Shown one piece after another: positions 26,356 to 33,989 of a DNA stretch of 64,000 nucleotides. Positions within the stretch are counted from its first letter, which is position 1. Every line of letters starts with the position of its first letter. The stretch is from Nocardiopsis flavescens (GTDB lineage Bacteria > Actinomycetota > Actinomycetes > Streptosporangiales > Streptosporangiaceae). The stretch spans positions 1 through 64,000 of the forward strand of contig NZ_FQZK01000019.1 of the NCBI RefSeq assembly GCF_900141985.1. Direction: 5' to 3'. A program made the position numbers and the translations under genes. The notes beneath the pieces were generated by a model. That model was not told the DNA's origin. It did not search any database and saw nothing but the letters and a program-made list of their open reading frames with translations.

Positions 26356-26579
26356 CGGCTCCTCTTCGTCTTCGTCGTGTCCTTGGCCGCACGGGCCGCA
26401 TACGCCTCTTCGAGCACAGCCCGAGCAGCGCCTTCGGGAATCAGGTGGCGACCGCCGTGATCGGTGCGCGAGACGATCCACCCGCGCCCGACCCAGTCCT
26501 CCACGGTGTCCGCAGCCACACCCCACAGGCGGGCCACCTGCGCGATCGTCAACCAGGTCGTTGCTGTCCCGTGGTCCAT
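26352..26579 (-). CDS. Mini HTH protein, first of three
   Basis: 75 residues from ATG 26579, with AGGAGG six bases upstream, the only strong ribosome site of the trio. TIAQVARLWGVAADTVEDWV is the HTH and DHGGRHLIPEGAARAVLEE replaces the usual GHRRF wing, so it is the most diverged. A basic tail (DTTKTKRSR) follows. A helix-turn-helix excisionase-like regulator of an unknown target. Confidence 0.82.
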   Translation of the reverse strand: MDHGTATTWLTIAQVARLWGVAADTVEDWVGRGWIVSRTDHGGRHLIPEGAARAVLEEAYAARAAKDTTKTKRSR

Positions 26580-27040
26580 GGCGTCCTCCTCTGAGGTGGG
26601 CGGGGCCGGAGGCAACCGCGGCTCCCCCGACCCCGCCACCCCGCCCGGCGAGTCCCCACACACCCGGACGGGCCCCGGGCCATACCCCCACGGCACGACC
26701 CGCCTGCGCCGTGCGATCCCTACCGGGGCTGAAGGGGAAGAACCGCACAGCTGTTCCGATCAGCGGGGCGACACGAGACCGTGCCCTGCCGCCCCGCTCC
26801 GGCCCCGGCTTCGGCGGTGCCCCACCGGGCACCGGGGCCGGCCGGTCGCGGCACCCCGGGGTCGGTGGTGCGAAACGAGACGCCACGACCGGGTTCCAGA
26901 GGGTGGGGGCGCCGACACGCAAGGCCGGCGCCCCCACCCGGCCGGACCGCTGCGGCGAGCAGCCCGGCGGGTGCGACGGCGGGAAACCCAGGGGGGAACC
27001 GCTCGGGAGTCACCCCCCGGAGTGCGTCGCCGCCGCACGC
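26580..27040. other. Gap upstream of the triple-HTH operon
   Basis: About 460 bp without a supported gene. It should hold the minus-strand promoter of the HTH operon near 26600-26700 and contains the terminator of the HATPase gene at 26901-26939. Open frames here on both strands are high-GC shadows without ribosome sites. Confidence 0.4.
26901..26939 (-). terminator. Strong hairpin downstream of the HATPase gene
   Basis: GGGTGGGGGCGCC (26901-26913) and GGCGCCCCCACCC (26927-26939) are perfect reverse complements, extendable by one pair, around an 11-13 base loop. It separates the HATPase transcript from the HTH operon. Confidence 0.8.
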
Positions 27041-27520
27041 TCAGCGGGGGTGTCTGTCCACCAACGCCCGCACCGTGATCGGCGTCCCCGCGCCACCCTC
27101 CCAATCCCAGTACAGGGCCAGCTCATCCACAGTGCGCAACCCCCCGCCACCGGGACGGGCCACCGGGAAGGTACACACCCCCGACGGGGCGGGAACCGTA
27201 CCCTGGTCGGTCACCGAGACCGCGATATCGAACCTGCACCGGTTCACCCGCACCTCACACCGCCCACCGGCAAGACCCGAACGCGTCCACCGATGCGCGT
27301 TGCCCACCAGCGCCACAGCGATCCGCGCCACCCGGTCGGCCGTGACCGGAACCGCGTCGACCTGCCCGTACGCCCAGGCGTACACATGGGAGACGTACCA
27401 GTCCGGGTCCCCCGGAGCAGGCGGCCCGAGACTGACCGCGCTGCTCCCGGGGAGAGCGCTCCTCACCCTCCGGGGAAGGGCGGGCTCTGGTTGGTTCGGA
27501 TCACGGGTTGTACACTGCAT
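27041..27520 (-). CDS. HATPase_c (anti-sigma-factor/AbaA-like) ATP-binding protein
   Basis: A 159-residue protein from ATG 27520 (GAGGTGA upstream). The C-terminal ~110 residues match the short actinobacterial GHKL ATP-binding family: VARIAVALVGNAHRWTRSG in the N-box position, then CRFDIAVSVTDQG for the G1 box and a degenerate glycine-rich end (RPGGGGLRTVDELAL). It is divergent from the WhiJ-like regulator, the classic arrangement of whiJ/abaA-type loci, where such proteins may act as anti-sigma or anti-regulator partners. Confidence 0.8.
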   Translation of the reverse strand: MQCTTRDPNQPEPALPRRVRSALPGSSAVSLGPPAPGDPDWYVSHVYAWAYGQVDAVPVTADRVARIAVALVGNAHRWTRSGLAGGRCEVRVNRCRFDIAVSVTDQGTVPAPSGVCTFPVARPGGGGLRTVDELALYWDWEGGAGTPITVRALVDRHPR

Positions 27521-27831
27521 TCGTCTTCACCTCGTCTGCTCGGGGTGGGGATTCAGCCCCGGCGACCGCTCTCTCACTTCGGTCGTTCGGGGCTTACTCA
27601 TGTCCTGGTATGCCCTGGTGGGTTGTCATCCTGACCGGTTATGGGACAGCCAGAATGACACTTACCCCACACGGGTGGAGCGGAAGGCGTTCAAAGGCTC
27701 CACGAAAAAGCTCTTGCGGTTACAACTCTGACTATGCCCAACCGCAGATCAGACGGCTACCGATACAACTACACAGGTGCGACTACTCAGAAGGTGTTGC
27801 AGAAACGTGTTACCTGTAGTTGTCTGGTTAC
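27521..27831. promoter_or_regulatory. Divergent promoter region of the WhiJ/HATPase locus
   Basis: 310 bp with low GC for this genome. It contains inverted half-sites ACAACTACACAGGT (27765-27778) and ACCTGTAGTTGT (27812-27823) just upstream of the WhiJ-like start, and TGTCAT (27624-27629) / ATGACA (27655-27660) farther left. These are candidate autoregulatory operators. Confidence 0.5.
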
Positions 27832-28638
27832 ATGACTGACAAGATCCACCCCGAGTGGAAACCGTTCGGTGACAAGCTCCGACAGCTACGCCGCCAAGCT
27901 GGGCGTTCCCAGGCAGAAGTCGGCCTCTCCCTGAAACTGACAGGCGGCATGGTCGGCCACCTGGAAAGGGCGACACGCATCCCTAATAGGGAGCATGTGC
28001 GCAAACTAGACGCGGAGTTCGCTACAGACGGAGAACTGGACACCCTCTGGCTAGAGGTGGTGCAAGGAAAATCCGTTTTGCCCTGGTTCCGTGACTCGTT
28101 AGAGATGGAACGCCGAGCCGAATCCATTTCGGAGTATCATCCGATTCTCATTCCGGGTCTGCTTCAAACCCGCAGCTACGCCCGGGTTCTCATCACAGCC
28201 CGCCAGGTCCGCAAGACCCCAGAAGAGATCGAAGAAGTGGTGGAACTCCGCGCGAGCAGGCTCCCTACGATCCAGCCGTCCCGACCAGCCCTGTGGTTCG
28301 TGGTGGAACAGAGCGTCATCAACCGGGTCATCGGCAGTGGCCAAGTCATGCGGGAGCAACTTGAGCACGTCACTACGCTGGCCGAGCAGGGTACGATCCG
28401 TTTTCAGGTCATCCCGGACGACGTACACCACCACTGTGGGTTGTGTGCCCCATTCCGGCTGATCAGCATGCAGGGAGGCCGCAAGGTCGTGCGGATGGAG
28501 CATACTCTTGGTGGGACAAGCTTCGACCGCACCGCTGAAATCGACGAGATGGCCGACCTGTTCGGTGCGTTACAAGCCGAAGCACTGTCTCCGCGACGGT
28601 CCCTCGACATCCTCCACGCGAGAATGAAAGGTCTGTGA
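27832..28638 (+). CDS. WhiJ-like XRE regulator with DUF5753 (Scr1) domain
   Basis: 268 residues from ATG 27832. The N-terminal XRE helix-turn-helix (FGDKLRQLRRQAGRSQAEV ... GMVGHLERATRIP) is followed by the DUF5753 effector domain (MERRAESISEYHPILIPGLL, RLPTIQPSRPALWFVVEQS). Family knowledge: WhiJ-type proteins repress development genes in streptomycetes and are relieved by their partner DUF397 proteins. Its stop overlaps the ATG of the DUF397 gene (TGATG). GC content is lower than in flanking core genes, consistent with an accessory, mobile module. Confidence 0.92.
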   Translation: MTDKIHPEWKPFGDKLRQLRRQAGRSQAEVGLSLKLTGGMVGHLERATRIPNREHVRKLDAEFATDGELDTLWLEVVQGKSVLPWFRDSLEMERRAESISEYHPILIPGLLQTRSYARVLITARQVRKTPEEIEEVVELRASRLPTIQPSRPALWFVVEQSVINRVIGSGQVMREQLEHVTTLAEQGTIRFQVIPDDVHHHCGLCAPFRLISMQGGRKVVRMEHTLGGTSFDRTAEIDEMADLFGALQAEALSPRRSLDILHARMKGL

Positions 28639-28817
28639 TGAGCAGCGAGAACAGTTCCTGGCACAAGTCCAGCTACAGCGATGGCCGGGGTGGGGACTGC
28701 GTGGAGGTCGCGGAAGGGCCTACCACCAGGTTCCGTGACACGCAGAACCGGGAGTTGGGCTTCCTGACCGTCCCTGCCGGGGAGTGGACCGCCCTCCTGG
28801 TGACCCTCTCCAAGTAA
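28638..28817 (+). CDS. DUF397 protein, WhiJ partner
   Basis: 59 residues; ATG 28638 shares its A with the preceding TGA. The fold signature is WHKSSYSDGRGGDCVEVAEG, RDTQNRELGFL and GEWTALL. Small acidic DUF397 proteins bind WhiJ-like regulators and are encoded with them. A terminator follows 17 bp later. Confidence 0.92.
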   Translation: MSSENSSWHKSSYSDGRGGDCVEVAEGPTTRFRDTQNRELGFLTVPAGEWTALLVTLSK

Positions 28818-28834
28818 CAGCACAAAAGCCCAGG

Positions 28835-28869
28835 ACCGACCCCCGCCAGCCGAATTGGCGGGGGTCGGT
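28835..28869 (+). terminator. Terminator of the WhiJ-DUF397 operon
   Basis: A 14-bp perfect stem, ACCGACCCCCGCCA (28835-28848) with TGGCGGGGGTCGGT (28856-28869), a 7-base loop and a short TT run: a near-canonical intrinsic terminator. Confidence 0.9.
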
Positions 28870-29202
28870 TTCATGCTCGCAGCCTCCGGCCGCCCCGGAC
28901 CGCAGGGCCACCGATAGTGCCGCAATGTGGGGACTCCCCGGAACCGTAACCCATCACCAGGCCCCAGAGGGAGCTAACGTACCTTCCCGCGCGATCCCCT
29001 CCAGGTGAACCCGAGTCGGAACGTAGCCGCCACAGTCACGTGTTCACGTGCGCCTCCTGAACCTCAATGCCATCGGCCACCCCACCAACCACTTCACCAC
29101 CAGTCAAGCAGCCAAGGATGGAAATAACCGTTCTGTGAGGCGCGCACCAAGGCCCACTCCGGAAGCGCCCACCGAACCACCGAAGAAGGCTGAGGAATTC
29201 CG
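28870..29202. other. Gap between DUF397 genes
   Basis: 330 bp. It holds a doubled CACGTG (29037-29042 and 29045-29050) that may be regulatory. An open frame from 29048 lacks a ribosome site and is out of frame with the next DUF397 gene, so I do not call it. Confidence 0.35.
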
Positions 29203-29367
29203 ATGGCGAAGTGGCACAAGTCCTCATACAGCAGCGGCAGCTGCGTCGAGGTTGCGGAGGGAACCGAAACCCTGATCCGGGACACCCAGAACAGGGAACT
29301 CGGACACCTGACCTTCACCGCGAACGAGTGGAACGCACTTCTGCGCACCTTCAAAACCCCGAACTGA
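29203..29367 (+). CDS. DUF397 protein, second copy
   Basis: 54 residues from ATG 29203 with GAGGA six bases upstream. The signature is present: AKWHKSSYSSGSCVEVAEG, IRDTQNRELGHL, NEWNALL. It has its own upstream gap rather than overlapping a WhiJ gene, so it may be an orphan partner or a duplicate. 28 bp before the third copy. Confidence 0.9.
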   Translation: MAKWHKSSYSSGSCVEVAEGTETLIRDTQNRELGHLTFTANEWNALLRTFKTPN

Positions 29368-29395
29368 CCCTCCAACACCCACGAAGGGAAAGCCC

Positions 29396-29575
29396 ATGAG
29401 CCAGTCCATCCAGAAGTGGCACAAATCCAGCCACAGCGACGGTGGCGGCGGGAACTGCGTCGAGGTCTCCGAGGGCCTTGAGACCCTGGTCAGGGACACA
29501 CAGAACAGCGAGCTGGGCCACCTCGGCTTCTCAGGTGGCGAGTGGGCCGCACTTCTCCGCACCCTCACCGAGTAG
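29396..29575 (+). CDS. DUF397 protein, third copy
   Basis: 59 residues from ATG 29396 with GAAGGGAAA upstream. Motifs: KWHKSSHSDGGGGNCVEVSEG, VRDTQNSELGHL and GEWAALLRTL. Closest in length to the first copy. It forms a two-gene unit with the second copy. The array of three suggests duplication within the locus. Confidence 0.9.
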   Translation: MSQSIQKWHKSSHSDGGGGNCVEVSEGLETLVRDTQNSELGHLGFSGGEWAALLRTLTE

Positions 29576-29849
29576 GAGCCCACGCACGGGACCGCACGGT
29601 TGCGGGATCAGCGGCGGGTCCTCGTTGTCCTTCTTCGCCGCGGTGATGGCGGGCGGGCGGCACCGCCCCCGCCGGCGGCCGGAAGCACCGTGCCGGTACG
29701 CGCGATGCGGTTGAGTTCCGCGCTCCCGCCTGGAGAGAGTGCCGGGCGCGGTCCGGCGGGCCGCCCCGGACCGTCCCCGGCCCCCGCACTCCGGGGAACG
29801 GGCCTCCGAGGGCCCCGCCGGGGACCGCAGGTGTCGGCTCCCGCAGGTG

Positions 29850-30083
29850 TCAGCTCGCGCCGCCACCGCCACCGCCGTCCCCACCGCCGCCGCCCCCGTC
29901 ACCGCCGCCGTCACCGCCCCAGCTCCAGGAGGCGGCACCGCCCCCGGAATCGGCTCCGGACGATCCCGTGGAACCGCCTCCGCGCCTGGGGCCGGGTCTG
30001 CTGGCGTAACGGACGACACCGGCCACGGCGATCACGAGGACGGCCAGGACCGCGAGGGCCAGGAGGAGGAACATACCGGTCAT
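29850..30083 (-). CDS. Small membrane protein with Gly/Asp-rich tail
   Basis: 77 residues from ATG 30083 (GGAG about six bases upstream). One transmembrane helix (MFLLLALAVLAVLVIAVAGV) is followed by a short basic stretch and a tail of Gly, Ser and Asp repeats (GGDGGGDGGGGGG). Function unknown. The 270 bp between its stop and the DUF397 gene hold no supported gene. Confidence 0.6.
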   Translation of the reverse strand: MTGMFLLLALAVLAVLVIAVAGVVRYASRPGPRRGGGSTGSSGADSGGGAASWSWGGDGGGDGGGGGGDGGGGGGAS

Positions 30084-30395
30084 GGGGGCTCCTGTCGGGG
30101 GTGGGGGACCGCTTGCGGTCAGGGGGTACCCCGTTCTTCCGGTTCCATGACCGCTCCGGGGCGGATGCCGCCCCTGATCTCCCGCGCGCCGGCGCCGGGG
30201 GGCGGGAGCACGCGGAGTCCCCGCGGGGCCGACGCCCCCTCCGGGTCCGGGCACCGGTGCCCGGACTAGCACGTGCGAACCCCGTACGCGGGCGTTGTCC
30301 GGTTGCGGACACCGTTCCAGGGCTTTCGCCCGTGTCCGGCCACCGGCTTACGCATTCCCCCCATGCGACCCGGGCCCGGAGGGAAGGATGAAGTC
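30084..30395. other. Intergenic region between divergent small membrane-protein genes
   Basis: About 310 bp. It should contain promoters for both flanking genes. No convincing operator or RNA structure was recognised. Confidence 0.3.
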
Positions 30396-30788
30396 ATGAC
30401 TTCTCACGACCCGCCGGCCGTGCTCGCGCAGGACCGCCCGGCGGCCCGTCCGACCATCCCCCTCCCCCTGGCCGCCTGCACCGTGCTCGCCGTGCCCCTG
30501 TCCGCCTGGACCCTGCACGCCGCCCTGGGGACCGTGCTCGCCGCCTGCTACCCGCCCGTCCTGATCCTCCTGGTCCTGCTGCGGGCCGGACACGGACGCG
30601 CGCCCGGCCACCGTCGGCTCACCGCCCTGCTCGCGCTGGCCCTGGCCGGAGCGGCCTGGGCGGCGTTCGCCTCCGCCGGCCTGCACGGCCTGGGCCCGGC
30701 CGACCGGCTGGGGTGGGCGGTGCTCACCGTGGCCTTCTACCTGCCCGCCGCCGTCACCGCCACCGCCCCGGGCACCGCCGCGCGCTGA
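30396..30788 (+). CDS. Hypothetical membrane protein
   Basis: 130 residues from ATG 30396 (GGAAGG upstream; an upstream in-frame start at 30273 would add a non-coding-looking Arg/Pro-rich extension). Four hydrophobic segments: PLAACTVLAVPLSAWTL, VLAACYPPVLILLVLL, LTALLALALAGAAWAAF and LTVAFYLPAAVTA. No family recognised. About 195 bp upstream of mscR. Confidence 0.65.
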   Translation: MTSHDPPAVLAQDRPAARPTIPLPLAACTVLAVPLSAWTLHAALGTVLAACYPPVLILLVLLRAGHGRAPGHRRLTALLALALAGAAWAAFASAGLHGLGPADRLGWAVLTVAFYLPAAVTATAPGTAAR

Positions 30789-30983
30789 CCCCCGGGCCCC
30801 GCACGGCCCCGCCCCGCCCGGACCCGCCGCCCCGGGCCGGGGACCCGCGGGAACGGCCTCCCGGAGGTGGGGCACAGGGGTGTTCCCGGGGAGGATGGTG
30901 GACACGGGGAGCCCTGTGCACGAGGGTGGCGGTACCGCGAGCACACTCGCGGGACGCGCACCGTCCGAGAGGAAACGATCTCC

Positions 30984-32069
30984 GTGTCGCAACGAGTCCG
31001 GGGCGTGGTGGCCCGCGCCCAGGGGCAACCCGTCGAACTGACGACCGTCATCGTCCCCGATCCCGGCCCCGGCGAGGCCGTGGTCGCCGTGAAGACCTGC
31101 GGGGTCTGCCACACCGACCTGCACTACCGGGAGGGCGGGATCAACGACGAGTTCCCGTTCCTGCTCGGCCACGAGGCCGCCGGGGTGGTGGAGTCCGTCG
31201 GCGAGGGGGTGACCGGCCTGGAGCCCGGGGACTTCGTGGTCCTCAACTGGCGGGCGGTGTGCGGCGAGTGCCGCGCCTGTCTGCGCGGACGCCCCCAGTA
31301 CTGCTTCGACACCCACAACGCGAAGCAGAAGATGACCCTGGAGGACGGCACCGAGCTGACCCCCGCCCTGGGCATCGGGGCGTTCGCCGACAAGACCCTC
31401 GTGGCCGCCGGCCAGTGCACCAAGGTCGACCCGCGGGCCGAGCCCGCCGCGGTGGGGCTGCTGGGCTGCGGCGTCATGGCCGGGATCGGCGCGGCGATCA
31501 ACACCGGGAACATCACCCGCGACGACTCGGTGGCGGTCATCGGCTGCGGCGGCGTGGGCAACGCCGCGATCGCCGGGGCGAGCCTGGTCGGGGCGCGCCG
31601 GATCATCGCCGTGGACGTCGAGGAGCGCAAGCTCCAGTGGGCGCGCGAGTTCGGCGCCCACCACACCGTGAACGCGGCCGACACCGACCCCGTCGAGGCG
31701 ATCCGGGAGCTCACCGGGGGCTTCGGCGCGGACGTCGTGATCGAGGCGGTCGGCAACCCGCGCACCTACGAGCAGGCGTTCTACGCCCGGGACCTGGCCG
31801 GGACCGTGGTCCTGGTGGGCGTCCCCACCCCCGAGATGCGGCTGGACCTGCCGCTGCTCGACATGTTCGGCCGGGGCGGCTCGCTGAAGTCGTCGTGGTA
31901 CGGCGACTGCCTGCCCTCGCGGGACTTCCCCACCCTGGTGGAGCTGTACCTCCAGGGGCGGCTGGACCTGGACCGGTTCGTCAACGAGCGGATCCCCCTG
32001 GACGGGATCGAGGAGGCGTTCGGCCGGATGGAGCGCGGCGAGGTGCTGAGGTCGGTGGTGGAGCTGTGA
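30984..32069 (+). CDS. mscR: S-(hydroxymethyl)mycothiol dehydrogenase
   Basis: 361 residues from GTG 30984 with AGAGGA upstream. Zinc-dependent medium-chain alcohol dehydrogenase: catalytic Cys in KTCGVCHTDLHY, GHEAAG motif, structural zinc cluster CGECRACLRGRPQYC, NAD-binding GCGGVGNAAI. The overall length and the ITRDDSVAVIGCGG region match mycothiol-dependent formaldehyde dehydrogenases (MscR/AdhE2). It oxidises the formaldehyde-mycothiol adduct in the cytoplasm (and reduces S-nitrosomycothiol). The GTGA overlap couples it to an MBL-fold hydrolase, the usual partner. Confidence 0.92.
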   Translation: MSQRVRGVVARAQGQPVELTTVIVPDPGPGEAVVAVKTCGVCHTDLHYREGGINDEFPFLLGHEAAGVVESVGEGVTGLEPGDFVVLNWRAVCGECRACLRGRPQYCFDTHNAKQKMTLEDGTELTPALGIGAFADKTLVAAGQCTKVDPRAEPAAVGLLGCGVMAGIGAAINTGNITRDDSVAVIGCGGVGNAAIAGASLVGARRIIAVDVEERKLQWAREFGAHHTVNAADTDPVEAIRELTGGFGADVVIEAVGNPRTYEQAFYARDLAGTVVLVGVPTPEMRLDLPLLDMFGRGGSLKSSWYGDCLPSRDFPTLVELYLQGRLDLDRFVNERIPLDGIEEAFGRMERGEVLRSVVEL

Positions 32070-32710
32070 GCGGCGCACGCGTGGAGCACCTGGTCACGTC
32101 CGGGGTGTTCGCCCTGGACGGCGGCGAGTGGGAGGTCGACAACAACGTCTGGCTGGTCGGCGACGACAGCGAGGTGCTGGTGGTGGACGCCCCGCACGAC
32201 GCCGACGCGATCGCCGCGGCGGTCGGCGGGCGCCGGGTAGTGGCGATCGTGTGCACGCACGCCCACAACGACCACGTGGACGCGGCCCCCGCGCTCGCGG
32301 ACGCCGTGGGGGACACCGTGGGCGCGCCGGTGCTGCTGCACCCCGACGACCGGGTGCTGTGGGACTCCGCCCACCCCGACCGCGCCCCCGACGGGTCGCT
32401 GGCCGACGGGCGGGAGATCACGGTGGCCGGGACCGTGCTCCGGGTGCTGCACACCCCCGGGCACACACCCGGCGCGGTGTCGCTGTACGCGCCCGAGCTG
32501 GGCACGGTGTTCAGCGGGGACACGCTCTTCAAGGGCGGCCCGGGGGCGACCGGCCGGTCGTTCTCCGACTTCCCGACGATCATCGCGTCGATCCGCGACC
32601 GGCTGCTGACGCTCCCCCCGGAGACGGTGGTGCGCACCGGGCACGGCGACTCCACGACGATCGGCGAGGAGGCCCCGCACCTACAGGAGTGGATCGACCG
32701 GGGGCACTGA
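32066..32710 (+). CDS. MBL-fold metallo-hydrolase coupled to mscR
   Basis: 214 residues from GTG 32066, overlapping the mscR stop by 4 bases. The metallo-beta-lactamase motif is CTHAHNDHVD, with further ligands in HTPGHTPGAV, FSGDTLF and TGHGDST. A glyoxalase II-like fold; from context it probably hydrolyses the S-formyl or related mycothiol thioester, completing formaldehyde detoxification. That substrate is inferred from the operon. Confidence 0.88.
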   Translation: MSGARVEHLVTSGVFALDGGEWEVDNNVWLVGDDSEVLVVDAPHDADAIAAAVGGRRVVAIVCTHAHNDHVDAAPALADAVGDTVGAPVLLHPDDRVLWDSAHPDRAPDGSLADGREITVAGTVLRVLHTPGHTPGAVSLYAPELGTVFSGDTLFKGGPGATGRSFSDFPTIIASIRDRLLTLPPETVVRTGHGDSTTIGEEAPHLQEWIDRGH

Positions 32711-32875
32711 GCCCCTCCCGGCCCCGCGCGCTGCGGGCCCGGGGTCCGCGGCGGCCCCCGGCTCCGGGCCGTCGCGGGCCGCCCGGCCCGCGCACGCGCC
32801 CCGTCCGGCGCGGGTGGCCAGGCCGGTGCGGGCACGCGCCCGATCCGGCACGGGCGGTCAGACCGACACGAGCGG

Positions 32876-33667
32876 TCAGGCGGGGCCGGTGTCCACCATG
32901 GTCCAGGCCCGCGGGTCGGCCGGGTCGGCGGTGAAGGCGTAGCGGACCGTGTCCCGGTCCACCGCCAGCAGCGTGACCGACCCGGTCGCCCACACCTTCC
33001 CGCCGCCCAGGTCGGCGTGGGCGATGAGCCCGCTCGGGTCGCCGGCGTCGTCCAGGCCGGCCGAGCGGGGCGTGTCGGCGGCGGCCTCGTTGACCAGGCG
33101 CGGCCACGCGCCCCACACCTCTTCGAGCGTGCGGGCCCGCGCCAGGTCCGGGTCGGGCCGGGCGGCGGCGAACACGGGCGTGTGGCGGGCCGCCCGCGGG
33201 TCGGCCGGGTCCAGTCCGGTGTTGACGACGACGCTCACCCCCGGCGGGATCCGCCGGGTGTCCAGGCAGCGCCCGTCCCAGCTGTACAGGTCGGCGTGGT
33301 GGGCGTCCGCGTCCAGCAGGTGGAACGGCGCGTACAGGGTGGGGTCCTCGCCCTGGAGGGGGTCGCGGGAGGGGTGCGCCAGGGCGCGCAGCGGCAGTTC
33401 GCCGCGGCTGGCCGGGTAGGTGCCCTCCCAGGGCATCCGCCCGTCCCAGGGCCACCCGTTGAGGAGGGCGGACGCGCGGGGGCGGCGCGGGTCCACCGCG
33501 AGCCAGGTCCCGCCCGCCAGGCGGTCGCGCCCGCCGACGATCCGCGGCCGGTCCGGCCAGTGGCGCCCGGGACCGTCCCAGGGGCGGTCGCGCATCTCGT
33601 CCCGGAGGGCGGCGATGACCAGGGGTGTGTCGGCGCCGGGGTCGAATCCGACGATGACGGTGCACAT
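32876..33667 (-). CDS. NRDE family (TANGO2-like) protein
   Basis: 263 residues from ATG 33667. It opens MCTVIVGFDPGADTPLV and contains the family block NGWPWDGRMPW together with a GGTWLAVDPR segment and VVVNTGLDP. N-terminal Cys2 suggests an Ntn-hydrolase-like fold as proposed for the NRDE/TANGO2 family. Biochemical role unknown; eukaryotic relatives affect haem/acyl-CoA handling. Monocistronic, divergent from the P-type ATPase. Confidence 0.88.
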   Translation of the reverse strand: MCTVIVGFDPGADTPLVIAALRDEMRDRPWDGPGRHWPDRPRIVGGRDRLAGGTWLAVDPRRPRASALLNGWPWDGRMPWEGTYPASRGELPLRALAHPSRDPLQGEDPTLYAPFHLLDADAHHADLYSWDGRCLDTRRIPPGVSVVVNTGLDPADPRAARHTPVFAAARPDPDLARARTLEEVWGAWPRLVNEAAADTPRSAGLDDAGDPSGLIAHADLGGGKVWATGSVTLLAVDRDTVRYAFTADPADPRAWTMVDTGPA

Positions 33668-33989
33668 GTGGGCCTCTACCTGTCCTGTCTCTCCCGGTCC
33701 CCGCGGTGGGACTTTCGGGAGGTGGGAACACGGTACCCGGACCGGCTCCGGCGGTACACCGCGGCTCCCCCGGCGTGCCCGCCCAGCGGCGGTGCCCGCG
33801 CGGGCGGCGCCGCTCCGCGGTGGTGCGGCCCCCACCCGGGGTGGGGGGCGGGCACACCCGCACCGGTGACCGGCGTCTTCTAGTCTTGAGACCCTTCTTA
33901 CCCTTGAGGCGTCATCCTCGATACGTCCCCGGGCCGCAGGCCGGCCCCTTCCGGGGGACGCCCCGTCCTTGTCATCGGCAGGAGCACCC
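33668..33989. other. Divergent gap between TANGO2-like and P-type ATPase genes
   Basis: 322 bp. The right half (33880-33930) is the AT-richest part, with CTAGTCTTGAGACCCTTCTTACCC, and is the likely ATPase promoter. No operator was recognised. Confidence 0.3.

Noticed and set aside
29048..29275. Small ORF starting at GTG 29048
   Set aside because: No ribosome site and it runs out of frame through the real DUF397 gene beginning at 29203.
29565..29849. Minus-strand ORFs between the DUF397 genes and the Gly-rich protein
   Set aside because: Low-complexity, no start signals, no conserved pattern.
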